Assembly (NCBI RefSeq): GCF_950295315.1
Contig: NC_080166.1
Location: 99,729,999-99,793,998, forward strand
DNA length: 64,000 nucleotides
Direction of reading: 5' to 3'
DNA from: Erinaceus europaeus
Taxonomy: Eukaryota > Chordata > Mammalia > Eulipotyphla > Erinaceidae
The translations under genes were made by a program, and so were the position numbers. This document shows positions 1-11,112 of this stretch, one piece after another (the stretch's first letter is position 1; every line of letters starts with the position of its first letter). A model generated the notes under the pieces. That model was given only the letters and a program-made list of their open reading frames with translations, ran no database searches and had not been told where the DNA came from.

Positions 1-187
1 ACAAGCTCATAGCGATAAAGCAGGTCTGCAGGTGTCTATCTTTCTCTCCCCGTCTCTGTCTTCCCCTTCTCTCTCCATTTCTCTCTGTCCTATCCAGCAA
101 TGATGACATCAATAACAACAACAACAATAGTAACTACAACAATGAGGAAACAAGGGCAACAAAAGGGAATAAATAAATAAATAGTTT
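1..187 (+). mobile_element. SINE type A-short, cut by window edge
   Basis: Body and tail of a tRNA-derived SINE whose tRNA head lies outside the window. It runs from AAAGCAGGTCTGCAGGTG through the CT-rich stretch and CTGTCCTATCCAGCAA to CAA/AAT repeats, GGGCAACAAAAGGG and an AATAAATAAATAA tail. No TSD can be tested because the left end is missing. Confidence 0.85.
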
Positions 188-1335
188 TAAAAAAGAAACA
201 TTACCAAGCCATACAGTCATTCTGAAGGGTGGGAATTGTATGTTATTCCAGATAACATAACATGTTGTGATTCCTTGGGGACTGAGAAAATATGCAACTC
301 CCTGCACATTTACAAAATGCTATTCACCTTTTTCACACCTAAAATTCTGTGCAAAAACTGGAACCTGTGCTTAACTTATATACGAGCATCCCCATATCTG
401 CTGTTCTGAGTACCAGTTCTGAATTCTGGAAACTACAAGATTTGTGTAAATCACTTGCTAGCAAAACTGATCTCATTTGTTGGCAATATTTAGCCTGAAT
501 ATAAGTGACGCTATTGATAGTCTTTATCCTTGTCCGTATGATAGTTCTCACATTTTGTTGCAGATACATTCCCATGTCTGGTGACTGTGTGTTACTCTAG
601 GCTCTATTCAGTTTATAAATTACATGGCATATGTGTTTTATTGTCTCTGTAACTGAAAAGAAAATGACAAATTCTGAAGCATATCTGTCAACAGTTCTTT
701 GAGAAGAAAATAAAGAGTTTATACTCCTAAGCTTTAAATTGGATAATATTTTATTATGTGTTGTATTGCTTGATATATGTAAAAGAAAAAAAAGTCACAG
801 GTCTTTTTCTGACAGACAAGGGGGATGTACAGAGTATCCTCCTCTTAATGGGGGGAGAAATTGGGAAAGAAAATTTTGCTGTTATTCCAGTGTTTTTAGA
901 TCCAAGTATATTGTGTCCTAGACTCCAATATAACAAAGTTGGAAGGCAGGAAAGACTTGAAATGAAAAATTACATGCAGGTTAAATTAATCATTAATATC
1001 TTAATGTAATGAGTAAACAGTTGTGTCAAAATTAACTGAGCTCACACAAATAACTAAGGAACAGCTTGAACACTTAATTTTATTGATTCTAAGCTGCACA
1101 TTGGCCATTTTCTGATGTTAAGTGCAAGGATACGCCTATAGGAATTTAAAATGAACTCTGATCCAGTAGAAGTGAAAATGTTTCCTGGATGTTCTCTGTC
1201 TTGGCTACCTATTGTGTCTGACTTCATAATGGAAAGCCAAAAGGCTCCATATATCCATCATAAACTATCCAAGCACCATAACAAGGTGTATTAACTTATT
1301 TGAGCTGGTAGAAAAGTATTTTAGGTTAGGTGGTG
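188..1335. other. unassigned AT-rich sequence
   Basis: No repeat family, exon or RNA gene recognised. The open frames here are short (at most about 83 codons), lie on both strands and have no recognisable domain. Confidence 0.5.
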
Positions 1336-1387
1336 TATATAATAGAAATATATATATATATATATATACATATATATACATATATTT
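1336..1387. repeat. (TA)n microsatellite
   Basis: Alternating TA dinucleotides with CA interruptions, ending TACATATATATACATATAT. It lies directly before an old dispersed repeat and is probably polymorphic. Confidence 0.9.
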
Positions 1388-1640
1388 TACAGTTATGGAA
1401 GCCAGAAAGTTCAGAGGCAAGGGCAAATTTCTCATTGATAATCTTGTTCTTTGTGCCTTCATGATGGAAAAGTTAAGAGCTCTTTGGTGGCATGGTTTAT
1501 AAAGGTACCAATTGTGATCATGAGGATTCCACCCATTACTCTCCTGTCACCTTCCAAAGGCCCCACAGTCAAAAACCATCTCATGAGGATACGAATTCAC
1601 CATGTGAATCTTGAGGTGTACACAGCAGTCATTTAATAGC
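1388..1640 (+). repeat. ancient mammalian repeat (L1M 3' end or MaLR-like)
   Basis: Diverged text resembling the widespread motif series TTACAGTT.TGGA..CCAGAAG, then CCTTCCAAAGGCCCCAC and ..TGTGAATCTTGAGG..ACAC. I recall this series from old L1M 3' ends or MaLR LTRs and cannot tell which without a library search. It predates the hedgehog SINEs. Confidence 0.45.
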
Positions 1641-1664
1641 TAGAGATCTGAATTACTATCTGGG

Positions 1665-1998
1665 TATTTTTTTTTGCCTCCAGGGTTATTGCTGGGGTTC
1701 AGTGCCTGCACTACGAATCCACTTCTCCTGGAGGCCATTACCTCCTTTTTTTGTTGTTGTTACCCTTGTTGTTGTCATTATTATTATTGTCACTGCTGTT
1801 GTTGTTGCTGGATAGGACAGAGAGAAATCAAGAGAGGAGGGGAGACAGAGGGGTAAAAAAAGACAGACACCTGCATACCTGCTTCACCGCTTGTGAAGGG
1901 ACCCCCCTGCAGTTGGGGAGCTGGGGGCTTGAACTTGTGCTGGTCCTTGTGCTTTGCGCCATGTATGCTTAACCCACTGCGCTACTGCCCAACTCCCT
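1665..1998 (-). mobile_element. SINE type A-long
   Basis: Minus-strand copy. It starts on the plus strand with a T-run and GCCTCCAGGGTTATTGCTGG (the 3' hairpin module) and passes CTCCTGGAGGCC, a GTT/ATT-rich stretch and GGATAGGACAGAGAGAAAT. The tRNA head ends ..AACCCACTGCGCTACTGCCC. Nearly full length. Confidence 0.9.
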
Positions 1999-2240
1999 CT
2001 CCAGGTATTTTCTTTGTCAGTGTTGGCTAAATTGAAGACATAACTGATATCAAAACTTAGAGAATGTCAGAAACTTGGAAGGAGACCTGAAAGACAATAT
2101 GACACAACATAAGATCATAACCAGTGTTCTGTATGGGGGTGATAATTTTTGGGAAAAGTATCAATGACTCCTTGCTGCAGGTGATCCAAAAAAATAAAGT
2201 TCCTATAAAAAAGTTTTAGGATTATGTTATCAGTTTTTTT

Positions 2241-4918
2241 TATTTACTGATTGAATAATTATCAACAAGACCATAGTACAAGAGGGGTACAATTCCCACC
2301 ACCAGAGTTCTGCATCCCATCCCCTCCATTGAAAGCTTTCCTATTTATCCCCCTGGGAGCATGGACCCAGGATTATTATGGGGTGCAGAAGGTAGAAGGT
2401 CATGTTTCTGCAATTGCTTCTCTGCTGAACATGGACACTAGCAGGTCGATAAATAGTCCCAACCTGTCTCTCTCTTTCTCTAGTGGGGCAGGGCTCTGGT
2501 GAGGTGGGGTTCCAGGACACCTTGGCATGGTCTTCTGCCCAGGGAAGTCCAGTTGGCATCATGGTAGCATCTGCAACTTGGTGTCTGAAAAAGCATTAAG
2601 ATATAAAGCAGAACAAACTGTTTAATTAAGGAAACTAGAGGTAAGACTATAGCAGATGAGATTTTGGGGTCTCCATTTTAGTAGGCATATTCCAAGGGGC
2701 CCATGACTTTACTAATTTTTGTGCCCAACAGCTAACATGCAGGTGGGATAAAGGCATTGTCTGGGGAGTTGGTGTCAGAGTTGGACATAGGACTAGAAAG
2801 CTGGATCAGGGCAGAGAGTAGCTCCCAAATATGGGAAAACTATATAAATATTGTTAACTGTAAATCCTATAGATTTGATCTGGGGCTCATATTCAGCACA
2901 GGAACCTGTGTAACCTCTGTATCCCTATAGGTCTGAGCTCTCACTCTATGGTTATAGCTAGGACCATTTTAGGTTGCATTCATTTCAGGACTTGTCTTCC
3001 TGGAGTGGCAGAGTATGTTGAACCAATCTCCCTTCAGAGGATGGGGTAGTTGCTACCATTGTTGACCCACATTGTGGGCAAGGTCCTGTAGAGGCCCAAA
3101 AGAGGGTTCATTATGTTGTTTCTGATAGAGATGACCACTGACATTGGAGAGAGGAATTTGTTAGAGGTTTAGACCCATCAGATCTGTGTTGGAATCCTAG
3201 GTCTCCCTGACTAGGGCTCTGGATGATAGGGTGGGCTGTAGGGACCAAAAGAATCACCATTAAAGTATGTTAGTTCCTGTGCTGATTATGGGCCCCAGAT
3301 CAAATTGATGGGGGTTACTGTTAACAATATTTATATACTTTTCCCATATTTGGGAGCTATTCTCTGCCCTGATCTAGCTGCCTAGTCCCTTTTTCCAACT
3401 ATGACACCATCTCCCCAGATAATAACTTGGGTCCACCTGTATATTAGATGTCAGGCTCAGGCAAAAACTAGTAAAGTCATGGGCCCCTTGGAATATACCT
3501 AAAACAGAACTACTAGCTTTTTCTAAAATGGATACCCCAAATCTTCATCTGCAATATTCTTACCTTTAGTTTCATGATTAGTCCACCACTTGTTCTGCTT
3601 TATATCTTAACTCTTTTTCAGCCACCAAGTTCCATATGCTACCATGATGCCAACCTGACTTCCCTAGACAGATGAGCCCATCAATGTTTCCTGGAGCCCC
3701 ACCTCCCCAGAGCCCTGCCTCACGAGGGAAGAGAGAGACAGGCTGGGAGTATGGATCAACCTGCCAACACCCATGTTCAGTGGGAAAGCAATTATATAAG
3801 CTGGTAAACCTTTCACCTTCTGCACCCCATAATGATCCTGGTTCCATACTCCCAGCGGGTTAAAGAATAGGAAAGCTATCAACAGAGGGGAGGTTGGATC
3901 TGGAATTCTGGTGGTGGGAATTGTGTAGAATTGTATCCCTCTTATCCTATGGTCTTGTCAATATTTCCATTTTATAAATAGTTTTTTTTAAAAAAAACGG
4001 TCACATACATATTGGAGAAAAAAAGTATGCAAGTCTCTTGTCCTTATTCAGCTTTTGTAGTTCTTACCTTGTCTAGCAAAGTTAGCCTTGGAGTGACTGA
4101 GGAAAATGAAACAGGAAGTAGGTGAGAGTATCTAGGTCTAAGTAGAAACTATTTGATTGAGTACTTTATGGTACGTTATAAAAACAATCCGTCTTTTTTT
4201 ACTTTCTGCTTGCTTGCTGCACTTATTGAGTCACTGCCAACTGTTGTGCATTTTTAAATAATTAAGGTGAAGTTTATCTTTCCCTCCTAACTTATGGATA
4301 CATGTGTTCTATCTCAGGGGTCCTAGTCTATATCTAGGTTCTGTGGCTTTGTTAGGAAGTGCACCACCTGAAATGGAATTGAGAAGTCCTATGAACAAGG
4401 AATGGTCTCACTAGATAGGGTATTAGAATTGAAGGGTTGACATTCCACACCTGGAGTCTCTGGACACAATCTGAAGTGAGACATGTTGAGGTGGTACTGA
4501 TTGCACTGATTTGTTGAGCTCAGCAGATGCAATATCAAGTGCTATGGATTGAGTGAAGCCTGCAGGAAGATGAGCCCCACCCCACAGGTTCCCATACTGG
4601 GAGAAATAATGGGTTTTATAGAGAACGGGGAAGGTTCCTGCTGTCTTAGAGTTTAAGAAGGCAGTAGACAGTTGTTATTGTAACCATGTTATTTAGGAAT
4701 TTGGTTGACTTTGAAAATCCCATGATTATGATTTGCTTTATTATATAAGACCTCACTATGATTTATGTCATTTAATGCTATTTACATATAGCTGTATCTT
4801 ATATAGTGACACCACCAGTTGCTTGTGATCTCCCTGATCTAAGATTATAGGGGATTTAATATTTCAAAGACATAGTCATTTTAGAAATGTGTTAACATTT
4901 TATGCCCACTTAAAATTC
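2241..4918 (-). mobile_element. L1 3'-UTR insertion, long form, with a nested L1
   Basis: A 5'-truncated L1 containing only 3' UTR, minus strand, with its A-tail side at the left. A candidate TSD ATCAGTTTTTTT occurs at 2229-2240 and 4919-4930; its T-run makes it less decisive than others here. The 3' UTR runs 2241-3274, is interrupted by a plus-strand L1 fragment (3275-4021), and resumes to 4918. Identity comes from colinearity with the ORF2-linked 3' UTR at 57653-59003. It is the long form, with an extra block of about 0.8 kb that the short form lacks. Confidence 0.85.
3275..4021 (+). mobile_element. L1 3'-UTR fragment nested in the older L1
   Basis: Plus-strand 3'-UTR piece from about CCTGTGCTGATTATGGGCCC to the 3' end CTCTTATCCTATGG..TTTATAAATAG plus an A-run. 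It is flanked by AAAGTATGTTAGT (3262-3274) and AAAGTATGCAAGT (4022-4034), a 13-bp TSD with two differences, and the host L1 continues in register across it. Part of the same 3' UTR lies inverted just upstream, so the two can pair. Confidence 0.8.
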
Positions 4919-4930
4919 ATCAGTTTTTTT

Positions 4931-5844
4931 TTAAATTCTAGCTTCGTTTTAGTGAATCCCAATGGAAAACATATATTTTCCAACAAATATATAATGAACC
5001 TTTGTAGCTATAAGAAAGCCTAGTGTCAATTTATTTGCATGATTTTAAAGAAATTGTCTATGCATAAATCAGGGGTGTATCTTATAAGTGGTGTCTGAGA
5101 TTTGATGAACTACCATTTCCCTGATAGAGGCCAAAAGGACTTGAGGATGGGAGGGGCAATTGTGCAAAAGGTAAAGATTCCAATCTCAGGTTATCCTTCT
5201 TCTGCTTGGCTGCTTTTCTGAGCCAGGCAATACTTATTTCTTATTTCCCCCTTGGCCTTTCCCTGGTACTCAGAAGCTACTGCTTAAAAGGAGTATTCAG
5301 TTCATTAATTTCAAGCACATAAACCTTTGAGTACAGGTCATAGAATGGACTTTTGGCCACGAGCAACTAAAGTATATGCTTTCTCAAAGATGATAGCATA
5401 TGCGTTGAAAGGTTAAGTTTTTATTTCTTTTCATGATTTTTTTCTTACTGCAAAATAAACTTTGAATTTATATCTCTTGTGTGTTGCCTAGACTACAAAA
5501 ATTTTCTCTTCTAATTCCCATTATTAAAAGTGCCTGGGGCCATTTGTTTTTTGAAGTACAAAACTGTATGCCAATAAGTTTCAAAAATTGTGCAGTGCAA
5601 TAGAAAAATTCAATTTTCAGTGTTTACACAGCACACTAAATAGTGCAATTCATTTGATATTTAATTTATTTAAATGCCATACTTACTAGGATGTTGCTTT
5701 TCATATACTTCTAATTTAGCATGTGTAACCTGAATTAAATTGTATTCCAGTTTTATTAGACCATGCAAATGTGATAAATTAAAAGGAACACAAATACTTA
5801 TTCCAAGTGTATTGAGAAGTAAAATGCATTTGTTTCTTTTTTTC
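4931..5844. other. unassigned sequence
   Basis: AT-rich DNA with no recognised repeat or exon. Nothing here supports a gene. Confidence 0.5.
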
Positions 5845-5845
5845 T

Positions 5846-6181
5846 GTTTTTTTTTTTCCTCCTGGGTTATTGATGGGGCTTGGTACCTGCATCACAAATC
5901 CACTGTTAATGGAGGCTATTTACTTCCCCTTTTGTTCCCCTTGTTGTTTTGTCATTGTTTGGTTATTATTATTTTTGTTATTATTGATGTCATTATTGTT
6001 GGATAGGACAGTAAGAAATGGAGAGGGGAAGGGAAGACAGAGAGGGGGAGAGAAAAACACCTGCAAACCTGCTTCACCACATGCGAGGTGACTCCCCTGC
6101 AGGTGGGGAGCCCTGGGCTTGAGTCAAGATCCTTGTGCTTCACGCCATGTGCGCTTAACCTGATGCGCTAGTGCCAGACCC
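5846..6181 (-). mobile_element. SINE type A-long
   Basis: Minus-strand copy beginning TTTCCTCCTGGGTTATTGATGG, with GGATAGGACAG in the middle and the head ending GCGCTAGTGCCAGACCCC. The outer stem of the 3' module is mutated (CCTCCTGGG instead of CCTCCAGGG), so this copy is moderately diverged. Confidence 0.88.
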
Positions 6182-6325
6182 CGTTTTCTGAATTTTTTTG
6201 ATATGGTTATAAAGTTCAATTTATAGGTACACTATCTAAGTGAGAGAGCTAAGAACATCAGTGCTTTGGCATGAATTCTAATCCTACAGTATTTGAGCTG
6301 ATTGAACCTAGGCAAGGTGATTTTT

Positions 6326-6950
6326 TTTTTTATTAAGGAGAAATTAACAAAACCATAGAATGAGAGGGGTACAATTCCGCCTAATTCCCATAACCCGATC
6401 TCCACATCCTACCCCCTCCCCTGATAGCCTTCCCATTCTCTATCTCTCTGGGAGTATGTTTCCAGGGTCGTTGTGGGTTGCAGAGGGTGGAAGGTCTGGC
6501 TTCTGTAATTGCTTCCCTGCTGAACATTGACTGGTCGATCCATACTCCCAGTCTGTCTCTCTCTTTCCCTAGTAGGGTGGGGCTCTGAGGAAGTACAGTA
6601 CACATTGATGGGGTCGTCTGTTCAGGGAAGTCTGGTCAGCATCCGGAACCTGGTGGCTGAAAAGAGAGTTAACATACAAAGCCAAACAAATTGTTGAACA
6701 ATCATGGACCTAAAAACTGTAATAGTGCAGATGAAGTGTTGGGGATATTCCCTGCATGCTCTTGTGTACTTCTGCTTCCAGGTATATATTTTTCCCCTAG
6801 TTTATGGACATGGGTGAACCTATGCTCTATCTCAGGGGACCTGGACTATATCTAGGTTTGGGGACTTTATTGGGGAGTGGAACAGCTGGAATGGAGTTAG
6901 AGAATACTATGAAAGGAAAGGTCTCACCCGAGTGATGAAGCTGAAGGGTT
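6326..6950 (-). mobile_element. L1 3'-UTR insertion, short form
   Basis: The minus-strand 3' UTR starts at ..TTAAGGAGAAATTAACAAAACC and runs through the TCTGGCTTCTGTAATTGCTT block. It then goes directly from a GTGTTGGGGATA segment to the TGTGTACTTCTGCTTCCAGG segment, without the 0.8 kb block. A 15-bp TSD GGCAAGGTGATTTTT is present at 6311-6325 and 6951-6965. No ORF2 is retained. Confidence 0.92.
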
Positions 6951-7022
6951 GGCAAGGTGATTTTTACAGTGTTCCAGTTTTCTCAAGTTTAAAGTGCAAC
7001 ATGCCAAGAGTATACTGTATTT

Positions 7023-7290
7023 CTTTTATTTTTTTATATTTATTTATTTCCTTTTGTTGCATTGTTTTATTGTTGTAGTTATTGTTGTTGTTGGATAGGA
7101 CAGAGAGAAATGGAGAGAGGAGGGGAAGACAGAGGGGGAGAGAAGGATAGACACCTGCATACCTGCTTCACCTCCTGTGAAGCGACTCCCCTTCAGGTGG
7201 GGAGCTGGGGGCTCGAACTGGGATCCTTATGCGGGTCCTTGTGCTTTGCGCCACCTGCGCTTAACCCACTGCACTACTGCCCGACTCCTG
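7023..7290 (-). mobile_element. SINE type A-short
   Basis: Complete minus-strand copy between 12-bp TSDs TATACTGTATTT (7011-7022 and 7293-7304). The tail side reads TATTTATTTCCTTTTGTTGC and the head ends CACTGCACTACTGCCCGACTCC. The 3' hairpin module is absent. Confidence 0.93.
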
Positions 7291-7591
7291 CATATACTGT
7301 ATTTTATAAGGTTACCAGGATACTTAAATTGAATTCATGTGTGCACACTTAGAAGAGTACCTGTTATTAATAATCCACAAACGTTTGTTGCTGTGAATGA
7401 AAAAAAAAGTTTTTTTTCTCAAACTCTGTCCTATCTGTAGTGGCAGTTGTTGCTACAAATTCCCTTTGTCATTCAATACACTAGCCTACTACCTCACTCT
7501 CTTCCAGATCACTTGTCTTCTTACTTTTTCCCCAAGTATAACTCTTCTTACCTAAACCACTTCAAATTTTATAGACGTAATTTTCTTTTTC

Positions 7592-7920
7592 ATTTTTTCT
7601 TTTTGCCTCCAGGAGCTCAGTGCCAGCACTACGAATCTACTTCTCCTGGAGGCCTTTCTATTTTACTGGATAGGACAGAGAGAAATTGAGATTGTGAGAA
7701 AAGGGGGAGATAGAGAGGGGGAATGAGAAACATAGACACGTGCAGGGAGGTCACTTGACAGGTGGTGAAGTAGGTCTGCAGGTGTCTGTCTTTCTCTCCT
7801 CCCTTTGTCTTTCCCTCTTCTCTCCATTTTTCTCTGTTTTGTTCAACAACAACAATGATGATAAACAACAAGAACAACAAAGGGAAAAAAATGAAAAAAA
7901 AGTTTTAAAGAAATCTTTAA
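7592..7920. mobile_element. inverted chimera of two type A SINE halves
   Basis: The left half (7592 to about 7740) is the minus-strand 3' part of an A-long SINE: GCCTCCAGG, CTCCTGGAGGCC, GGATAGGACAGAGAG. The right half (about 7741-7920) is the plus-strand middle and tail: GTGAAGTAGGTCTGCAGGTG, CT-rich, AACAACAACAATGATG, A-rich tail. The CT/GA-rich parts are reverse complements, giving a potential hairpin. Neither half keeps a full tRNA head. Confidence 0.8.
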
Positions 7921-8159
7921 AAAAAAAAGACCCATCAAAATCTGAGATGAGGAACATCAGCTGACAGTTTGCATATTCTGATTGCTTTGATTTTATTTTT
8001 AAATTATTGGTTCATCTGCTTTTTTTTTTCTTGCATAATACTTTTACTGAGACGTGCACATACTATAAGGCAATAAAAATGAGAGTGTACAGAATATCCA
8101 AATGGAAGTCAGAAGTTTCTAAAGAAGAGAAATTCCTTGGAGCTCTTAAAGAAATGAAA

Positions 8160-8290
8160 TGTGGCCTGGAAGGTAGTACAGTGGATGCACTGTTGGTCTC
8201 TTTAGTGACGGTTGAAAGTTCAATTCCCAGCATCACATGTGCCAGAATGATGCTCTGGTTCTCTCCCTCCTTTTTGGTGTATAAGAAAAC
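8160..8290 (+). mobile_element. SINE type C, diverged
   Basis: GGCCTGGAAGGTAGTACAGTGGATG..GTTGAAAGTTCAATTCCCAGCATCACATGTGCCAGAATGATG..GGTTCTCTCC, shown here in parts, matches the type C order seen at 8398-8551. It has a GTTCAATTCC box-B-like motif and lacks a clear tail. Confidence 0.7.
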
Positions 8291-8397
8291 GTCTTAAAAC
8301 AGAATCAGAAATCTTAGATAATGAATATCTGGATGTAGAAACAGTAATCTGCTGACTTATAATTAAAGCAAAGATCCATATATAAAGAAAGATAAAT

Positions 8398-8551
8398 AGT
8401 GGTCAGGGAGGTGGCACAGTGATAAAGCTTTGGACTTTCAAGCATGGGGTCCTGAGTTTGATCCCCGGCAGCACATGTGCCTGAGTGATGTCTGGCTCTT
8501 TCTCTTTCCTCCTGTCTTTCTCATAAATCAATCAATCAATCAATCAATAAG
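8398..8551 (+). mobile_element. SINE type C
   Basis: tRNA-like head AGGTGGCACAGTGATAAAG and box B GAGTTTGATCCCC, then CAGCACATGTGCCTGAGTGATG, a CTTTCTCATAAAT end and an (AATC)n tail. Perfect 12-bp TSD AGAAAGATAAAT at 8386-8397 and 8552-8563. It is the best type C copy in the window. Confidence 0.9.
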
Positions 8552-8774
8552 AGAAAGATAAATAAATGAGTAAATTTATAGTAAATATAATGTAACTATT
8601 TTTCTTGGTTTTTAAAACTAAGAATGCATTAATGAACAAGATTGTATAGCCTAAAGGAAAAAAAATAGTGAAGACTATTACAAGTTGTCCTAGCAAAAAA
8701 TATATATCCAGTGCTATGAAAGGGAAGTATTAAGTGAAGTGTAATCATTGAACAGGGTACTTAATGAAATTTGA

Positions 8775-8935
8775 GGTCCAGAAAAGACTTCCTTGAAGAA
8801 GAGATTTGTATAATAAGATCCAAAGAGAGAGTGGAGGTTATTATGTTATCATATAATAAAAGGATTGCAGGTAGCAGGAATAGCATTTGTGAAGAGTTTG
8901 AGGCAGAAGTCAAATGCAAACAGTTGCAGCAGAAA
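8775..8935 (-). repeat. L2-like ancient LINE fragment
   Basis: GAAAAGACTTCCTTGAAGAAGAG..ATTTGT and later GGAATAGCATTTGTGAAGAG.TTGAGGCAG resemble the reverse complement of the L2 3' region (the 'goes into effect after filtering' string of L2 motifs recalled from memory). Diverged, with no TSD expected. Confidence 0.6.
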
Positions 8936-9029
8936 AGAAAAAGATGTGGGATAGCAGACTTTTAGGCTAGGGAAACAGAGCACATCTAATGCTGTTGTGA
9001 AAGATCTAGTGCAGAAGCTGAAGAGACTG

Positions 9030-9185
9030 GTACAGGATATTGATTGCAATGTAGTAAGTCTTGGTTTGTCACTTAAGGCTGTGTCCTTGAGTATACTACT
9101 TAACCTGTATGTGCTTTTATGGCTTTATCTGTTAAACAAGGATGAAATGTATGGATATTTTTAATGATTATTTACTTGGATGCTT
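9030..9185 (+). repeat. MIR-like SINE relic
   Basis: GTCACTTAAGGCTGTGTCC.TGAG..ACTACTTAACCTGTATG, then CTTTATCTGTTAAACAAGGATGA, follows the order of the MIR core (CACTTACTAGCTGTGTGACC, ACTTAACCTCTCT, CATCTGTAAAATGGG). Old and diverged. Confidence 0.7.
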
Positions 9186-9395
9186 TTGCCATTAATAGTG
9201 ATCTGCTGCTCATAATTCAGTGGATAATCTGGCTTCAAATTACAACTATATTTCTATATACTTATCTATATATCTGTATCAACATCCCATTTCCAAAATT
9301 TAGAACAGGAATGTACTAAGGTAGATCAGATAATTGATAGTTCCAGGTATGTCCCTCTATACCATTAAATTTGGCTAGAAGCAAGGGAAAAAATA

Positions 9396-9600
9396 ATACT
9401 GGTGAGATAGCTCACTTGGGAGGGTGTCTACTTTGTTGTGTGCATAATTTAGGCTTGAGCATGGCCCATAGGATCCTAGGGAAAGCTTTGGTGCAGTGGT
9501 GTCTTTCCCTCTTTGTGTGTGTGTCTCTTTATCTGAAAAGTAGCCCCAGAGCACTGAAGTCCCAGAAACAACAACAAAAACCATGAGAAAAAGAGAGAGA
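9396..9600 (+). mobile_element. SINE type E (poorly defined)
   Basis: GGTGAGATAGCTCACTTGGGAGGGTGT, continuing through a weak box B and a CT-rich stretch to CAGAAACAACAACAAAAACC and a GA-rich end. It has the shape of a tRNA-derived SINE but differs from types A-D, and only diverged copies are visible in this window. Confidence 0.5.
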
Positions 9601-9734
9601 GAGAGGATTAAACTCGGCCAGGACACCATTGCTGAAATTATTACGCAATCTATTGTTACTTGAGTTGTTATGTAATACATTTATTTTGAAGCTAATTTGT
9701 TAATTTCTAATTTTTCATTTAAAATTTTTTCCCT

Positions 9735-10080
9735 CATTTGCTGGGGTTTAGCCAGTCTGCATTTACTTTTTCATACAGAGGGGGGAAAGGAAAAAGACTG
9801 AAAGATTTCTAGAAATAGTGCTATCACAGCACCAAAGCTTTCTCCAATATGATAGAGCCAGGCTTAAATATGAGTCACATATATGACAAAGCAGGCACAC
9901 TATCCAGGTGAGATATTGTGTTGACCTTGCTAACAATTCTTACTCGCTTTTGTTATATAGTCCCAGGCATACTCTTGTGACCCCAACAGGAATTTGGGAT
10001 ATTAGCATACAAATGACATCAGCACACTCAAAATGGTTGACAATCCAATGCTTTATCCACTGCGCCACCTCCTGGACCAC
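9735..10080 (-). mobile_element. two diverged minus-strand SINE fragments
   Basis: The first piece ends near AAAGCAGGCACACTATCCAGGTGAG (about 9925), a type E-like head. The second ends CAATGCTTTATCCACTGCGCCACCTCC (about 10045-10075), the reverse complement of a type C head. Boundaries are approximate and there is no clear TSD. Confidence 0.5.
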
Positions 10081-10297
10081 ACTCACAATGGAATGTGAGT
10101 ACAGGGCCTACATAAGCAAGGACTTGGAACAACTAGTTCTCTTGACTGGATCCCCTTCATCACAGCACTCTCCTGTTGGTGTAGAATTGATCCTAATCCC
10201 TTCACATGGTGGTCTTGGGTAGATTAGTTGCGGACTTTGGACTTTTGCCTATTTTCTTAGCTAGACTTCTCCCCTCACATTCACAGTGATTTTTTTT

Positions 10298-10912
10298 TTT
10301 TGCTTTTCTATCAATATTTTTATTTATTTATTTAAGAAAGGAGATATTAACAAAACCATAGGATAGGAGGCGTACAACTCCACAAAATTCCCACCACCGG
10401 ATCTCCATATCCCATCCCCTCCCCTGATAGCTTTCCCATTCTCTATCCCTCTGGGAGCATGGACCCAGGGTCATTGTGGGTTGCAGAAGGTGGAAGGTCT
10501 GGCTTCTGTAATTGCTTTCCCGCTGAACATGGGCTTGAGTGGTCAATCCATATTCCCAGTCTGCCTCTCTCTTTCCTAGTAGGATGGGTCTCTGGAGAAG
10601 CAGAGCTCCAGGACACGTTGGTGAGGTCATCAGTCCAGGGACGTCTGGCCGGCATTATGCTGGCATCCAGAACCTGGTGGCTGAAAAGAGAGTTAACATA
10701 CAAAGCCAAACAAATTGTTGATCAATCATGGACCTAAAGGCTGAATAGTGCAGATGAAGTGTTTGGGGGGGGGGGTACTCTGCAGACTCTTGTGTACTTC
10801 TGCTTTCAGGTATATATTTTTCCCTGGTTTATGGACACGTGTGAACATATGCTCTATCTAAGGGGACCTGGTCTATATCTAGGTTTGGGGACTTTATTGG
10901 GGAGTGGACCAC
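10298..10912 (-). mobile_element. L1 3'-UTR insertion, short form
   Basis: Minus-strand copy starting ..TATTTATTTAAGAAAGGAGATATTAAC, with the CTGGCTTCTGTAATTGCTTT block and the short-form junction GGGGGGGGGGTACTCTGCAG. The possible TSD is only about 8 bp (GTGATTTT on both sides), so the ends are approximate. Confidence 0.85.
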
Positions 10913-10984
10913 CTGTGATTTTATGAATAAACCTCTCTTTTGTTTAATTTTAATGGAGCCACGCTTTGATTACAGCAGCATACT

Positions 10985-11112
10985 AGGTACTTCTTTTTTG
11001 AATAGAGCACTGCTTAGCTCTGTCTTTTGATGGTGCTAATGAATGAATCTGAGATTTCAAAGCTTCAGGCATAAAAGCTGTTTGCAGAACCACTATACTA
11101 TCCTCCTGGATC
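10985..11112 (-). mobile_element. SINE type D, diverged
   Basis: AGAGCACTGCTTAGCTCTGTC..TGGTGCTAATGAATGAATC..AAGCTTCAGGCATAAAAG..ACCACTATACTATCCTCC is the reverse complement of the type D order (tRNA head, box B, CTCATGCCTGAGG, GCTGAGCAGTGCTCT). Confidence 0.65.

Noticed and set aside
3664..3882. inverted matched frames on both strands suggesting overlapping genes
   Set aside because: Both come from the nested, oppositely oriented L1 3' UTR pieces.
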